Source: Myxococcales bacterium (lineage in GTDB: Bacteria > Myxococcota > Myxococcia > Myxococcales > Myxococcaceae). From it: a stretch of 13,869 nucleotides of DNA. The translations under genes and the position numbers were made by a program. Where the stretch lies: the NCBI GenBank assembly GCA_003153055.1, contig PMBV01000375.1, forward strand, positions 1-13,869, given 5' to 3'. This document shows positions 1 through 6,415 of this stretch, piece after piece. How positions within the stretch are numbered: the first letter of the stretch is position 1; every line of letters starts with the position of its first letter. A model generated the notes under the pieces. That model was given only the letters and a program-made list of their open reading frames with translations, had not been told where the DNA came from and searched no databases.

Positions 1-240
1 GTAGTACTCCATGAAGCCGAAGGTGATGGCGAGCACCGCGATGATGCCCACCACCGAGTGCATGGCCATGATGGTGCCGTTCTGGACCCAGGGCGCCACC
101 AGGTAGCCCTCGGAGATGAACACCAGGAAGAAGCCGGTCGAGATGCTGGTCCAGATGCGGGCGTTGCCGAGACTGAAGGAGAGGCTGATGAGGCCGGCCA
201 GCAGCCAGAGGAGGACCCGCGCGACGTCGAAGATGCTCAT
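1..240 (-). CDS. Small multi-pass membrane protein, partial (C-terminus outside window)
   Basis: The first 80 residues are visible, starting at an ATG at 240, and the frame stays open to the left edge. They read as three hydrophobic segments (about residues 6-24, 33-50 and 56-77) joined by short loops, with a motif EGYLVAPWV before the third. This is an integral inner-membrane protein; I do not recognise the family. Its ATG overlaps the TGA of the upstream DUF4388-like gene as ATGA (237-240), so the two are probably co-transcribed and translationally coupled. That suggests a shared job, perhaps a membrane partner of the DUF4388-like protein, but this is inference only. The gene was identified by reading the reverse complement, because it has no stop inside the window. 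Confidence that it is a gene is high; its function is unknown. Confidence 0.75.
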   Translation of the reverse strand, partial: MSIFDVARVLLWLLAGLISLSFSLGNARIWTSISTGFFLVFISEGYLVAPWVQNGTIMAMHSVVGIIAVLAITFGFMEYY

Positions 241-1184
241 GGGGTGGTGCTGGGAGGAAGCTGACGGTGGACCTCAACGCGGAGGCGCTCGATCAGGTCT
301 CTGGTCTTGGATGGCCCGGCGACCAGCTTGGCGCTCCGCTCGACTCCCGAGAGCACGCCCTCGACCGCCGCGGGCTCGAGGAGGCAGTGGGGGCCACCAC
401 GGCCTGCGAGCTCCTTCGCCACTAGGCTCTTGCCCAGGCCACCGAGGACCTCAGCGGCGATGGTCTTGAGAGACTCCTCGAGGGCCGACAGCCGGGCCGC
501 TGAGCGCAGGCGCTGGGCCTCTTCGGCGTCGCCCTCGTGGACCCGCACCGCGGCGCCCCAAATCTTGTCGAGGTTGACCACCTCGAGGAGGTCGTAGCTC
601 TGCAGTTGCTCCACCGGGCGGCTCACCAGCACGTCCATCTTCGCGCCCGGGAGGTTGGCGATTTTCTGTGACTCGGCGGCGGTGTTCTCCATCACCTCGG
701 AGCCGTCGTGGAAGAAGCCGAAGCCCGCGCCGTCCCTGTAGAAGACGAGGGTGGTGCGCGTCGGGGTGTAGACGCGAATGCAGCCGTTGAAGCGCTGGGC
801 CTTCAGCTTGGCCGTCAGTGACCGCACGTCCATCAGCTTGATCTCCTGCCCACGGAGCAGCGTGTCGCCATGGAGGAGCCCGCTGAGCGACCTGGTGAGC
901 TCGCCGGACAGCCGATACACGTCGATGATGCCATCTTCGCTCGCCACCCACTGGCACAGCTCGGTGAGGCCCTCGAGCCCCGAGACGCGCTGCTCACCTC
1001 GGGAGGCCACCAAGGCAATGAGCCGCCCCGCCTCGAACAGCAACACCGTCGTCGAGCGGGCGAAGGCGTATTGGGCGTAGCCGGTGAAGCTCGAGGCGGC
1101 GAGCCGGGAGAGAAACTGAGGCACTGTCTCCTTGGACGCGGGCAGGCCGGTGACGACTGGCGAACCCTTGGGGAGAGAGACCAT
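237..1184 (-). CDS. DUF4388-like protein with two internal repeats and a helical C-terminal part
   Basis: This 315-residue cytoplasmic protein has no signal peptide or membrane segment. Two stretches resemble each other and the DUF4388 (PATAN-like) fold: about residues 24-61 (FLSRLAASSFTGY, then TTVLLFEAGRLIALVA) and 122-160 (SLTAKLKAQRFNGC, then TTLVFYRDGAGFGFFH). Each has a short helix, a small-residue turn and two hydrophobic strands around an acidic-Gly pair. Residues from about 200 to 315 are helical and charged. DUF4388 proteins are common in myxobacteria and often sit with two-component or GTPase regulators, so a regulatory or scaffold role is likely, but the family assignment is by pattern only. 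The ATG at 1184 has a GGAAGG ribosome site at 1190-1195. It is divergent from comF with only 33 bp between the starts, so each promoter must lie partly in the other gene. The stop overlaps the next gene (ATGA). Confidence 0.8.
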   Translation of the reverse strand: MVSLPKGSPVVTGLPASKETVPQFLSRLAASSFTGYAQYAFARSTTVLLFEAGRLIALVASRGEQRVSGLEGLTELCQWVASEDGIIDVYRLSGELTRSLSGLLHGDTLLRGQEIKLMDVRSLTAKLKAQRFNGCIRVYTPTRTTLVFYRDGAGFGFFHDGSEVMENTAAESQKIANLPGAKMDVLVSRPVEQLQSYDLLEVVNLDKIWGAAVRVHEGDAEEAQRLRSAARLSALEESLKTIAAEVLGGLGKSLVAKELAGRGGPHCLLEPAAVEGVLSGVERSAKLVAGPSKTRDLIERLRVEVHRQLPPSTTP

Positions 1185-1205
1185 TTCTGCCTTCCGAACG
1201 GGGTC

Positions 1206-1210
1206 AGGAG
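1206..1210 (+). promoter_or_regulatory. Ribosome binding site of comF-like gene
   Basis: AGGAG lies 7 nt before the ATG at 1218. It decides between this start and in-frame ATGs further down (1335, for example). The open frame extends upstream to 870, but that part is antisense to the DUF4388-like gene and is not expected to be translated. Confidence 0.6.
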
Positions 1211-1217
1211 AACCGCG

Positions 1218-2045
1218 ATGAACGCCCTAATACCCTACTCGAGCTCAGAAGTGAGGTTCGTTGACAGGCCCTCGGGCGGAGTGCTGGGCTGGTTGACGTG
1301 GAGGTGGGCGATGGGGTGGTTCCGCTGGGGCAGCATGGTCGCCGGGGTCTTGCCGGACGCGTGCGTGGCCTGTGACGAGGTGCTCTCTGATGGCCAGCGG
1401 TCTCTGTGTGAGGGGTGCCTCGCGCTGACCCTCGAGGTGGCTGGGCCGTCGTGCGGCCGGTGCGGAGAGCCGGGGGCGTTCCATGCGGGGCTGTGCCCAC
1501 GCTGTCGGGTGAGCCCGCCGCCGTTCCGCTCGGCTTGGGCGCCGTTCGAGCACGAGGGGGCGGTGGCCCGCGCGATTCATCGCTTCAAGTACGAGGACCG
1601 GTCCGACCTGAGCCGGCCGCTCGCGGGGCTGGTGGCGACGGGGCAGCGGAAGGTGGGAGGAACGCTGGTGCCGGTGCCTCTCCATGAGGCGCGGTTCCGG
1701 CAGCGTCGGTACGACCAGGCGGCGCTGCTGGCCGTGGCGTTGGGGCGGCTGTGGCGACAGCCGGTGGCGCTGGAGTGGCTCGAGCGGGTGAGGCACACCA
1801 CCCGGCAAGTGGGGCTCGATGAGGCGGGCCGGGAGGCCAACGTGGCTGGGGCCTTTCGAGCGCCGAGGGTCGAGGGTGCGGTGGTGTTGGTCGACGATGT
1901 CTTCACGACTGGAGCGACGGCCCGGGAGGCGACGAAGGTGTTGCTCGAGGCCGGTGCCTCCGAGGTGAGGGTCATCACCGTCGCTCGGGCGCGAAGAGAG
2001 AACCTGGCCCGGGCGCCGTATCGCCTTAGGGCACCTCGTCGATGA
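1218..2045 (+). CDS. comF: ComF family phosphoribosyltransferase-like protein
   Basis: This is a 275-residue cytoplasmic protein. The N-terminal part carries four CxxC pairs (C49/C52, C64/C67, C79/C82, C93/C96), the double zinc ribbon of ComF/GntX proteins. The C-terminal part is a type I phosphoribosyltransferase fold with the PRPP-binding motif VVLVDDVFTTGAT (residues 222-234, D226-D227). The segment LVPVPLHEARFRQRRYDQA matches the conserved ComF core. ComF is needed for natural transformation in several bacteria, where it acts on single-stranded DNA uptake together with DprA/ComFA; homologues occur in many non-competent species and the enzymatic substrate is unsettled. The ATG at 1218 is chosen from its AGGAG site. 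The first ~45 residues before the first CxxC are longer than usual, so a start at 1335 is possible. The last 20 bp overlap the convergent phosphoesterase gene. Confidence 0.9.
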   Translation: MNALIPYSSSEVRFVDRPSGGVLGWLTWRWAMGWFRWGSMVAGVLPDACVACDEVLSDGQRSLCEGCLALTLEVAGPSCGRCGEPGAFHAGLCPRCRVSPPPFRSAWAPFEHEGAVARAIHRFKYEDRSDLSRPLAGLVATGQRKVGGTLVPVPLHEARFRQRRYDQAALLAVALGRLWRQPVALEWLERVRHTTRQVGLDEAGREANVAGAFRAPRVEGAVVLVDDVFTTGATAREATKVLLEAGASEVRVITVARARRENLARAPYRLRAPRR

Positions 2046-2766
2046 GCACCGGAGCGAATCCCGCCGCGTCGCACGACACCAACACGTATTTCACCTCTCC
2101 GTGGACTCCGACGAACCCAGCCGCGATGCCTGGCCCGTGCAGATGCCCGTAGACGCACACCGACGGCTTCCAAGCTTCGAGCGTCCTCGAAAACGCCGTC
2201 TCGAGCCCGTTGGCATAGAGCGGAGGGAAGTGCACCGCGACAATTCGCCGCTTCGGCGCACTCGCTCCGGCTTCACGCCGCTTGGCATCATCGATGGACA
2301 ACTGGAGCCGGTTCGTCTCGCGGAGAATGTAGTCGGGCTTCTGCTCCGCGTCGCCCAGCTCTCCGCCAGGCATCGCCGGGGCCTCGGGCGCGGTCCACAG
2401 CCGTGAGCCCGCGATGATCCACGGCCCCACCTCCACCGCGCAGTTCTGAATGAAACCCACGAATGACGAATACGGCGCGAACAGCTGGCGGAGCTTGGTG
2501 CTGCTGTCGCCCCACCAGAAGTCGTGGTTCCCGCGGAGCAGCACCTTCTTCCCCGGCCGGGCGTCGAGCCAGGCCAAATCGCCCTGCACCTCGGCCGGCC
2601 GCGTGGCCCAGCTGATGTCTCCCGCGACGATGACGACGTCGTCGGGACGCACGGCCTCGTCCCAGGCCTGGCGCAGGGGCTCGGGGTGCTTCGCCCAGCC
2701 AAAGCGCTCCATGTCCTTCTGGCGCACCGACGGCAGGTGTGGATCTCCCAACGCGAACAACCGCAT
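2026..2766 (-). CDS. Calcineurin-like metallophosphoesterase
   Basis: The protein has 246 residues and carries the complete metal-binding set of the family: GDPH (D8, H10), GD (D50), GNHDFWW (N80, H81, D82), VHFP (H179) and GHLH (H208, H210). These coordinate a dinuclear metal centre that hydrolyses phosphoesters. The substrate cannot be told from sequence; the arrangement (YGHLHG near the end, GNHDFWW) resembles the small cytoplasmic phosphohydrolases annotated as putative serine/threonine phosphatase-like proteins. The frame is open to an ATG at 2805, but the ATG at 2766 is preferred: GGAGG at 2775-2779 sits 8 nt upstream, the GDPH motif then falls at the usual distance from the N-terminus, and a possible promoter (2804-2833) lies upstream. 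The gene ends inside the 3' end of comF (20-bp tail-to-tail overlap). Confidence 0.9.
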   Translation of the reverse strand: MRLFALGDPHLPSVRQKDMERFGWAKHPEPLRQAWDEAVRPDDVVIVAGDISWATRPAEVQGDLAWLDARPGKKVLLRGNHDFWWGDSSTKLRQLFAPYSSFVGFIQNCAVEVGPWIIAGSRLWTAPEAPAMPGGELGDAEQKPDYILRETNRLQLSIDDAKRREAGASAPKRRIVAVHFPPLYANGLETAFSRTLEAWKPSVCVYGHLHGPGIAAGFVGVHGEVKYVLVSCDAAGFAPVLIDEVP

Positions 2767-2803
2767 GCCCGCGTCCTCCACTACCGAGCGACTGGCCGCA
2801 AGC

Positions 2804-2833
2804 ATATTTCCGGTCAGAACGGGCAGGTGTCAA
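2804..2833 (-). promoter_or_regulatory. Possible sigma70-type promoter of the metallophosphoesterase
   Basis: Read on the minus strand, a perfect TTGACA (2828-2833) is followed 18 nt later by AAATAT (2804-2809), and by TATGCT (2801-2806) at a too-long 21-nt spacing. The -10 match is poor. If it is active, transcription would begin near 2797, giving a leader of about 30 nt before the ATG at 2766 and excluding the longer start at 2805. Confidence 0.35.
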
Positions 2834-2894
2834 ACCATCGAGAAACGTCCAGGCCCCACCCACCCCGGCCGCGAGCTGGGCTAAAGCATTGGCC

Positions 2895-4616
2895 GTGACC
2901 GGCGCGCGTCTCGTGCTCGGAGGCCGATTCGAGCTGATCCGCCACCTGGGGGGAGGCGGCATGTCCGAGGTGTACCTCGCGGAGCAGCTCTCCCTCGGCC
3001 GGCTCGTGGCCCTCAAGGTGCTCAAGCGCCACCTGGGCTCCCAGTGGGTGATGAACGAGCGGTTCCGGCGCGAGGCCAAGCTCCTCTCGTCTGTGGACCA
3101 CCCCGCGGTCGTCCGCGTCATCGACTTCGAGTGCAACGCGACCGACGGCACCGTGCTGGTGCTCGAATACGCCGAGGGCGCCACCCTCGAGCAGTCTCTC
3201 GCCGATGGCCCCTTCGCACCCGAACGGGCCTTGCCGGTGTTCCGCCAACTCGCCGAGGGCCTCGCCGTCATCCACGACCGCGGCATCATTCACCGCGACA
3301 TCAAGCCGCAGAACGTGGTGTTGTCGCCGACGTCCTCGGGAGACCAGGCGCGGTTGCTCGACTTCGGCATCGCGCGGCTCATCGAGCTCCACGAGGCCCG
3401 CCCGGGCGCCACACCTCCGCCCACCGAGACCCTCAGCACCATCGGCCAGGCCGTGGGCACCCCCGCCTACGTGGCTCCGGAGCAGGCCATGGCCTCGGCC
3501 GTGTCCACCCGCACCGACGTGTACGCCTTCGGGGTCCTGGCCTACCGCACGCTCGTGGGACGACTGCCCTTCCTCGGGCCCGAGACGATGGACTTCCTCA
3601 AGCAGCACGTCGAGATGCCGCCGCCTCCACTCCTCTCGGTGGCGCCCCAGCTCGCCCCATGGCCCGCCCTCGTCAAGCTGGTCGACGCCTGCCTATCCAA
3701 GTCTCCCGAAGCCAGGCCCCGCGACGGGCGCGCCGTGGTCGAGGCCCTCGAAGCCGCCGCCCCACCCAGCCAGATTCCCCTCACGACGCAGACCCGGCGG
3801 GTGCTGAGCGCCGTCACCACCCGCACCCTCGATGCCGTGCAAGGCGGCGCCAAGACGGTGGGCCAGCGCACGTGGGAAGGCGCCCGCCACATGGGCCGGG
3901 TGGCGCTTCGCCTCGACCGCCGAACCCGCTGGAGCCTCCTCTGCACGGCCCTGGCTGTGAGCCTCATACCCGTCGCCTGGGCTGCCTGGCCGCGGACCCC
4001 GGAAGAAGACGCGCTGGCGCTGCTCGAGAAGGGCGACGCGGAAGACGCCTTGCAGGTGGTCGACGCGGCCCTCCCTCGCTTCCCCAACGACGTGCCTCGG
4101 CTGTTGCCCCTCAAGGTCGCCGCGTTGCACCAGCTCGGCCGCTTCGAGGAGGCTCGCGAGGTGGTGCGGGCGACTCCGTACCAAGCCCTCTTCACCGCCC
4201 CACGGCCGTTGCTCGAGACGCTCGCCGAGGCCTCGGCCGACTTCGAGCTCGACCCCGAGCTCAACTCCTGGCTTCACCTCATCCCCGCGCGCGAGCTCGA
4301 CTCCGTCTTCGTCCAACTCGCCAAAGGCCCGCTGTCGCGCAAGCAGTGGGGGGCGCTGCGGTGGCTCGACGGCTCCGGCCGCGCCAGCGACCTCGACTTG
4401 GTCTCCCGGTATGTGGCGACGCTCTCGTCTCCGACGTGCACCGTGCGCGCCCGGGCAGCCCGCCGCCTGGGTGAGCTGGGCGACAAGAAGGCCATCAGCG
4501 CCCTGCGAGAGCTCAGCGAAACCCCCAAGGACGACGGCCCGGGAGGAACCGTGGGGTGCGGGCAGGACGACGCCGCCGATGCCATCCGGCGGCTCAAGAA
4601 GCGCGGGCCCGAGTGA
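2895..4616 (+). CDS. Membrane-anchored Ser/Thr protein kinase with TPR-like and HEAT-like C-terminal parts
   Basis: A Hanks-type kinase domain fills residues ~10-285: Gly-rich loop HLGGGGMSEVY, catalytic Lys in VALKVLK (K41), HRDIKPQN (D135, K137, N140), DFG (D156), activation segment ending GTPAYVAPEQ, and TDVYAFG. All catalytic residues are present, so it should be active. One transmembrane helix follows (~347-367), placing the kinase in the cytoplasm and the remaining ~205 residues in the periplasm. Those comprise a TPR-like helical pair (~370-430: LLEKGDAEDALQVVD, HQLGRFEEAREVV) and a HEAT-like repeat (~515-545: RARAARRLGELGDKKA), probably for binding a protein signal. The start is the GTG at 2895 (TTG at 2889 is also possible); the frame upstream runs into the divergent phosphoesterase leader and no ATG precedes the Gly loop. 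It heads a likely operon with the PilZ gene 58 nt downstream. Confidence 0.9.
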   Translation: MTGARLVLGGRFELIRHLGGGGMSEVYLAEQLSLGRLVALKVLKRHLGSQWVMNERFRREAKLLSSVDHPAVVRVIDFECNATDGTVLVLEYAEGATLEQSLADGPFAPERALPVFRQLAEGLAVIHDRGIIHRDIKPQNVVLSPTSSGDQARLLDFGIARLIELHEARPGATPPPTETLSTIGQAVGTPAYVAPEQAMASAVSTRTDVYAFGVLAYRTLVGRLPFLGPETMDFLKQHVEMPPPPLLSVAPQLAPWPALVKLVDACLSKSPEARPRDGRAVVEALEAAAPPSQIPLTTQTRRVLSAVTTRTLDAVQGGAKTVGQRTWEGARHMGRVALRLDRRTRWSLLCTALAVSLIPVAWAAWPRTPEEDALALLEKGDAEDALQVVDAALPRFPNDVPRLLPLKVAALHQLGRFEEAREVVRATPYQALFTAPRPLLETLAEASADFELDPELNSWLHLIPARELDSVFVQLAKGPLSRKQWGALRWLDGSGRASDLDLVSRYVATLSSPTCTVRARAARRLGELGDKKAISALRELSETPKDDGPGGTVGCGQDDAADAIRRLKKRGPE

Positions 4617-4674
4617 GGCGCGGCTTCCGAGTGGAAAACTGGACGTGCTGCAGGCCTGTGCCACCGTGTGTCGC

Positions 4675-5010
4675 ATGACGCGACGCCAGACGATTCGACG
4701 TTCGATTCGGCTTCCGCTGTCTCTGGGTCGCCGACTTCCGGCCCTCTCCGCCGACGTGTCCCGCGGGGGCTTCCAGGCCGAGCTGCCCCAGGTGTTCCTC
4801 CCCGGCTCTCGGGTGCACGGGTACTTCCTGGTGGGTGAGGGAGAGGTGCCGTTCTCGGGCACGGTTGCGTGGGCCGAGCCCGGCAACCCCCAGCTCTCGG
4901 TCTTCAGCCGCCTGGGCGTTCGCTTTGACTCGGTGCCCGAAGGACTCAAGCCCCTCTTTGCTCAGGTGGACCGCCGCCCGAGGCGGCTCAAGGCCCGCGC
5001 CAAGAAGTAG
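4675..5010 (+). CDS. PilZ domain protein, candidate c-di-GMP receptor
   Basis: The protein has 111 residues. Both PilZ signature motifs are visible: RxxxR in RRSIR (residues 8-12) and DxSxxG in DVSRGG (residues 27-32). They are followed by alternating hydrophobic strands (VHGYFLVGEGEVPFSGTVAW) and the late GVRF strand typical of PilZ proteins in myxobacteria. These motifs normally wrap around a c-di-GMP dimer. Only 14 residues separate the two motifs, shorter than the usual 20 or more, so the first strand is trimmed. The C-terminus is very basic (RRPRRLKARAKK). The ATG at 4675 is chosen because it lies just before the arginine motif; in-frame GTGs at 4645 and 4666 are possible alternatives. 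It lies between a Ser/Thr kinase gene and a membrane-anchored protein gene (6-nt gap downstream), suggesting one operon linking phosphorylation and c-di-GMP. Confidence 0.8.
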   Translation: MTRRQTIRRSIRLPLSLGRRLPALSADVSRGGFQAELPQVFLPGSRVHGYFLVGEGEVPFSGTVAWAEPGNPQLSVFSRLGVRFDSVPEGLKPLFAQVDRRPRRLKARAKK

Positions 5011-5016
5011 GCGCCG

Positions 5017-5889
5017 GTGGCACGCGCACCCCGACGGCGCTCGAACCTTTCCCCGTGGACCCTGGTGGGCACCGTGGGGCTCGCCGGAGCGCTGGCCCTC
5101 ATTCTCTACCTGTCGGTGACGAGCCTTCCCTACCTCGCCGTGTCTCCGGCGAGCGACCCCGTCTTCGGAGCGCTCAATGGGTGCGTGCTGGCGGTGCTGA
5201 GGGAGCGAACTGGCTTCGCCGTCAGCCGCGACGGGGCTCGCTTGGCCGCCTGGGCTCCGGATCGGTTGGTGGAGTGCGGGCCTGGGGACCAGCGGCCACG
5301 GCGCACCTGGCGGGCCCCGGGCATCACCGCGGGCGCCTATGACGGCACGGGTGTCCTCTGGGTGGCGCAGCAGTCCTCCGACACCGACACCCCCAGCCTG
5401 TGGCTCCTCCGCGCGGAGGGCGAGCCGACCAAGGTGGCGTCACTCGAAGTTCAAGCGCTCACGGGGACCGGGCGTGGAGTCGTGGTGCTCGAGCCCTCGG
5501 GACAGGTCACCGCCATTCGGCCAGACGGAGATGTCGAGGGGAGCGCCCGGTTGCCCGGTCGCGACGTGCGCGGGGCAGCCCTCTCGACCTCCGGTGACGG
5601 AGCACGCGTCAGCATCGTCGTGCATGGCGGCGTGTATGTCTTGTCAGACAGGGCTGAGCTCGTGCGGGCCGAGGCGCCGTGCACGATTGGTCTGCTGTGG
5701 TGGCTCGAGGGACACCACGCTCGCCTCGGGTGTCTGCCGGAGGCCTCGCTCTGGCTCACGATTGATTTGGACACGGGACGGGCGGAGACGGCCGAGGAGC
5801 GGCGGCGGGTCCCCTCGTCACGCGTGGGTCAGGCGGGGTTGTGGGTTCAGCCGTGTGATGTGCTGCCGTGTACCGCGCCGGCGCCGTAG
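5017..5889 (+). CDS. Membrane-anchored protein with propeller-like repeats, function unknown
   Basis: The protein has 290 residues and starts at a GTG, 6 nt after the PilZ stop, so translation is probably coupled. A basic N-terminus (ARAPRRRS) precedes one transmembrane segment (~14-36), which gives N-in topology and a periplasmic body. The body is beta-rich with loosely repeated strand-Asp-Gly-strand units: VSRDGARLAAW, AYDGTGVLWVAQ, EPSGQVTAIRPDGDV, STSGDGARVSIVV. This pattern is seen in beta-propeller (WD40/YVTN-like) proteins, though the number of blades cannot be fixed by eye. Cysteines occur in pairs near the C-terminus (CDVLPC). I do not recognise the family. As the third gene of the kinase-PilZ group it may be an envelope partner of the kinase's periplasmic part, which is inference only. 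The GTG is the only good start before the membrane segment. Confidence 0.7.
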   Translation: MARAPRRRSNLSPWTLVGTVGLAGALALILYLSVTSLPYLAVSPASDPVFGALNGCVLAVLRERTGFAVSRDGARLAAWAPDRLVECGPGDQRPRRTWRAPGITAGAYDGTGVLWVAQQSSDTDTPSLWLLRAEGEPTKVASLEVQALTGTGRGVVVLEPSGQVTAIRPDGDVEGSARLPGRDVRGAALSTSGDGARVSIVVHGGVYVLSDRAELVRAEAPCTIGLLWWLEGHHARLGCLPEASLWLTIDLDTGRAETAEERRRVPSSRVGQAGLWVQPCDVLPCTAPAP

Positions 5890-5918
5890 TCACCATGCCC
5901 GGGCTCGGATGCGGTCGA

Positions 5919-5949
5919 CGGGGACGGATTTCGGGAGCTCGGGGACGGA
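5919..5949 (+). repeat. Short direct repeat CGGGGACGGA, two copies plus a third partial copy
   Basis: The 10-mer CGGGGACGGA occurs at 5919-5928 and again at 5940-5949, one copy every 21 bp. Its core GGGGACGG recurs at 6002-6009. The surrounding sequence is G-rich on this strand. It could be a decayed REP-like element or simple compositional bias. Confidence 0.45.
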
Positions 5950-6112
5950 CGCGGGGTCGGGTTCGCGTGCGTGCCCGGGCCGGGCCCGGAGACGACCGAC
6001 GGGGGACGGCAACCCGAAGACGGGCGCGGCCGTCGACCTTTGGTCTCGTGCCGCATCCTTATGAGGTCAGAGCACCCCAGAAGACACGGTCGCTGCCGCA
6101 GCCCGATCGACT

Positions 6113-6251
6113 AGGTAACTGGTGTGAACGCCGACTGCGCCCGAACCAGAGACGCGAGCCGCGCGAGGAAGAGGCCCGCGGGAATACTTCTCGGCATATC
6201 AAGGACCTCTGACGACGCCCGCGACCGAGGCGCATTTCACACCAGTCACCT
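6113..6251. repeat. Inverted repeat: 16-bp arms around 107 bp
   Basis: The left arm AGGTAACTGGTGTGAA (6113-6128) and the right arm TTCACACCAGTCACCT (6236-6251) are reverse complements at 15 of 16 positions, with one mismatch (A at 6117 against C at 6247). The match stops abruptly at both ends. The 107 bp between have no recognisable coding sequence and include the palindrome CCCGCGGG (6175-6182). I see no target-site duplication flanking the 139-bp unit. Possible readings are a MITE-like or ERIC-like non-autonomous element, a pair of regulator-binding sites, or the closing stem of a structured RNA. Confidence 0.7.
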
Positions 6252-6415
6252 CGGGCTGTTCTCTGGAGTGTGCACATGCGCGGGTCGGAATGACCCGTTT
6301 CGCGACCTGTCGGGCTCTATCTGGTCGAGACAGAGCATTGGAGTTGCGGCGTGCCGTTCGGATTCGCAGAGGCGGTGGTGGCGGAACGTGGAGCTGGGAC
6401 GCCGCGAGGTGACCG

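Larger units (their letters stand above)
5890..6415 (+). other. 526-bp region without a convincing gene
   Basis: Open frames here have unnatural composition (long runs of Arg, Pro or Ser) and lack ribosome sites or family motifs, so I read the region as non-coding. It contains a cluster of GGGGACGG repeats (5920-6009), a GC-rich palindrome CCGGGCCCGG (5980-5989), a small hairpin GACGG/CCGTC (6019-6034) with no following T-run, and a 16-bp inverted repeat (6113-6128 with 6236-6251). It must also hold the promoter of the FIST-kinase operon, but I cannot pick one out with confidence. It is by far the longest gene-free stretch in an otherwise tightly packed window. Confidence 0.6.

Noticed and set aside
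870..1217. N-terminal extension of the comF frame
   Set aside because: It is antisense to the DUF4388-like gene and has no family similarity; AGGAG supports the start at 1218.
2739..2894. N-terminal extension of the first kinase frame
   Set aside because: It overlaps the start of the divergent phosphoesterase, and kinase homology begins just after the GTG at 2895.
2814..4949. Long frames antisense to the first kinase (264, 240 and 418 codons)
   Set aside because: They mirror the kinase gene and its PilZ neighbour; composition is that of shadow frames.
6113..6251. Partial likeness of the left arm and following bases to the cobalamin riboswitch core
   Set aside because: GGTAAC...GGTGTGAA...CTGC.CCCG is suggestive, but the essential GGGAA is GGTAA, no B12 box follows, and the downstream gene has no cobalamin link.
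6322..6337. Possible sigma54 promoter before the FIST gene (GG-N10-GC spacing)
   Set aside because: Only the GG and GC pairs match; the rest of the -24/-12 consensus is absent.
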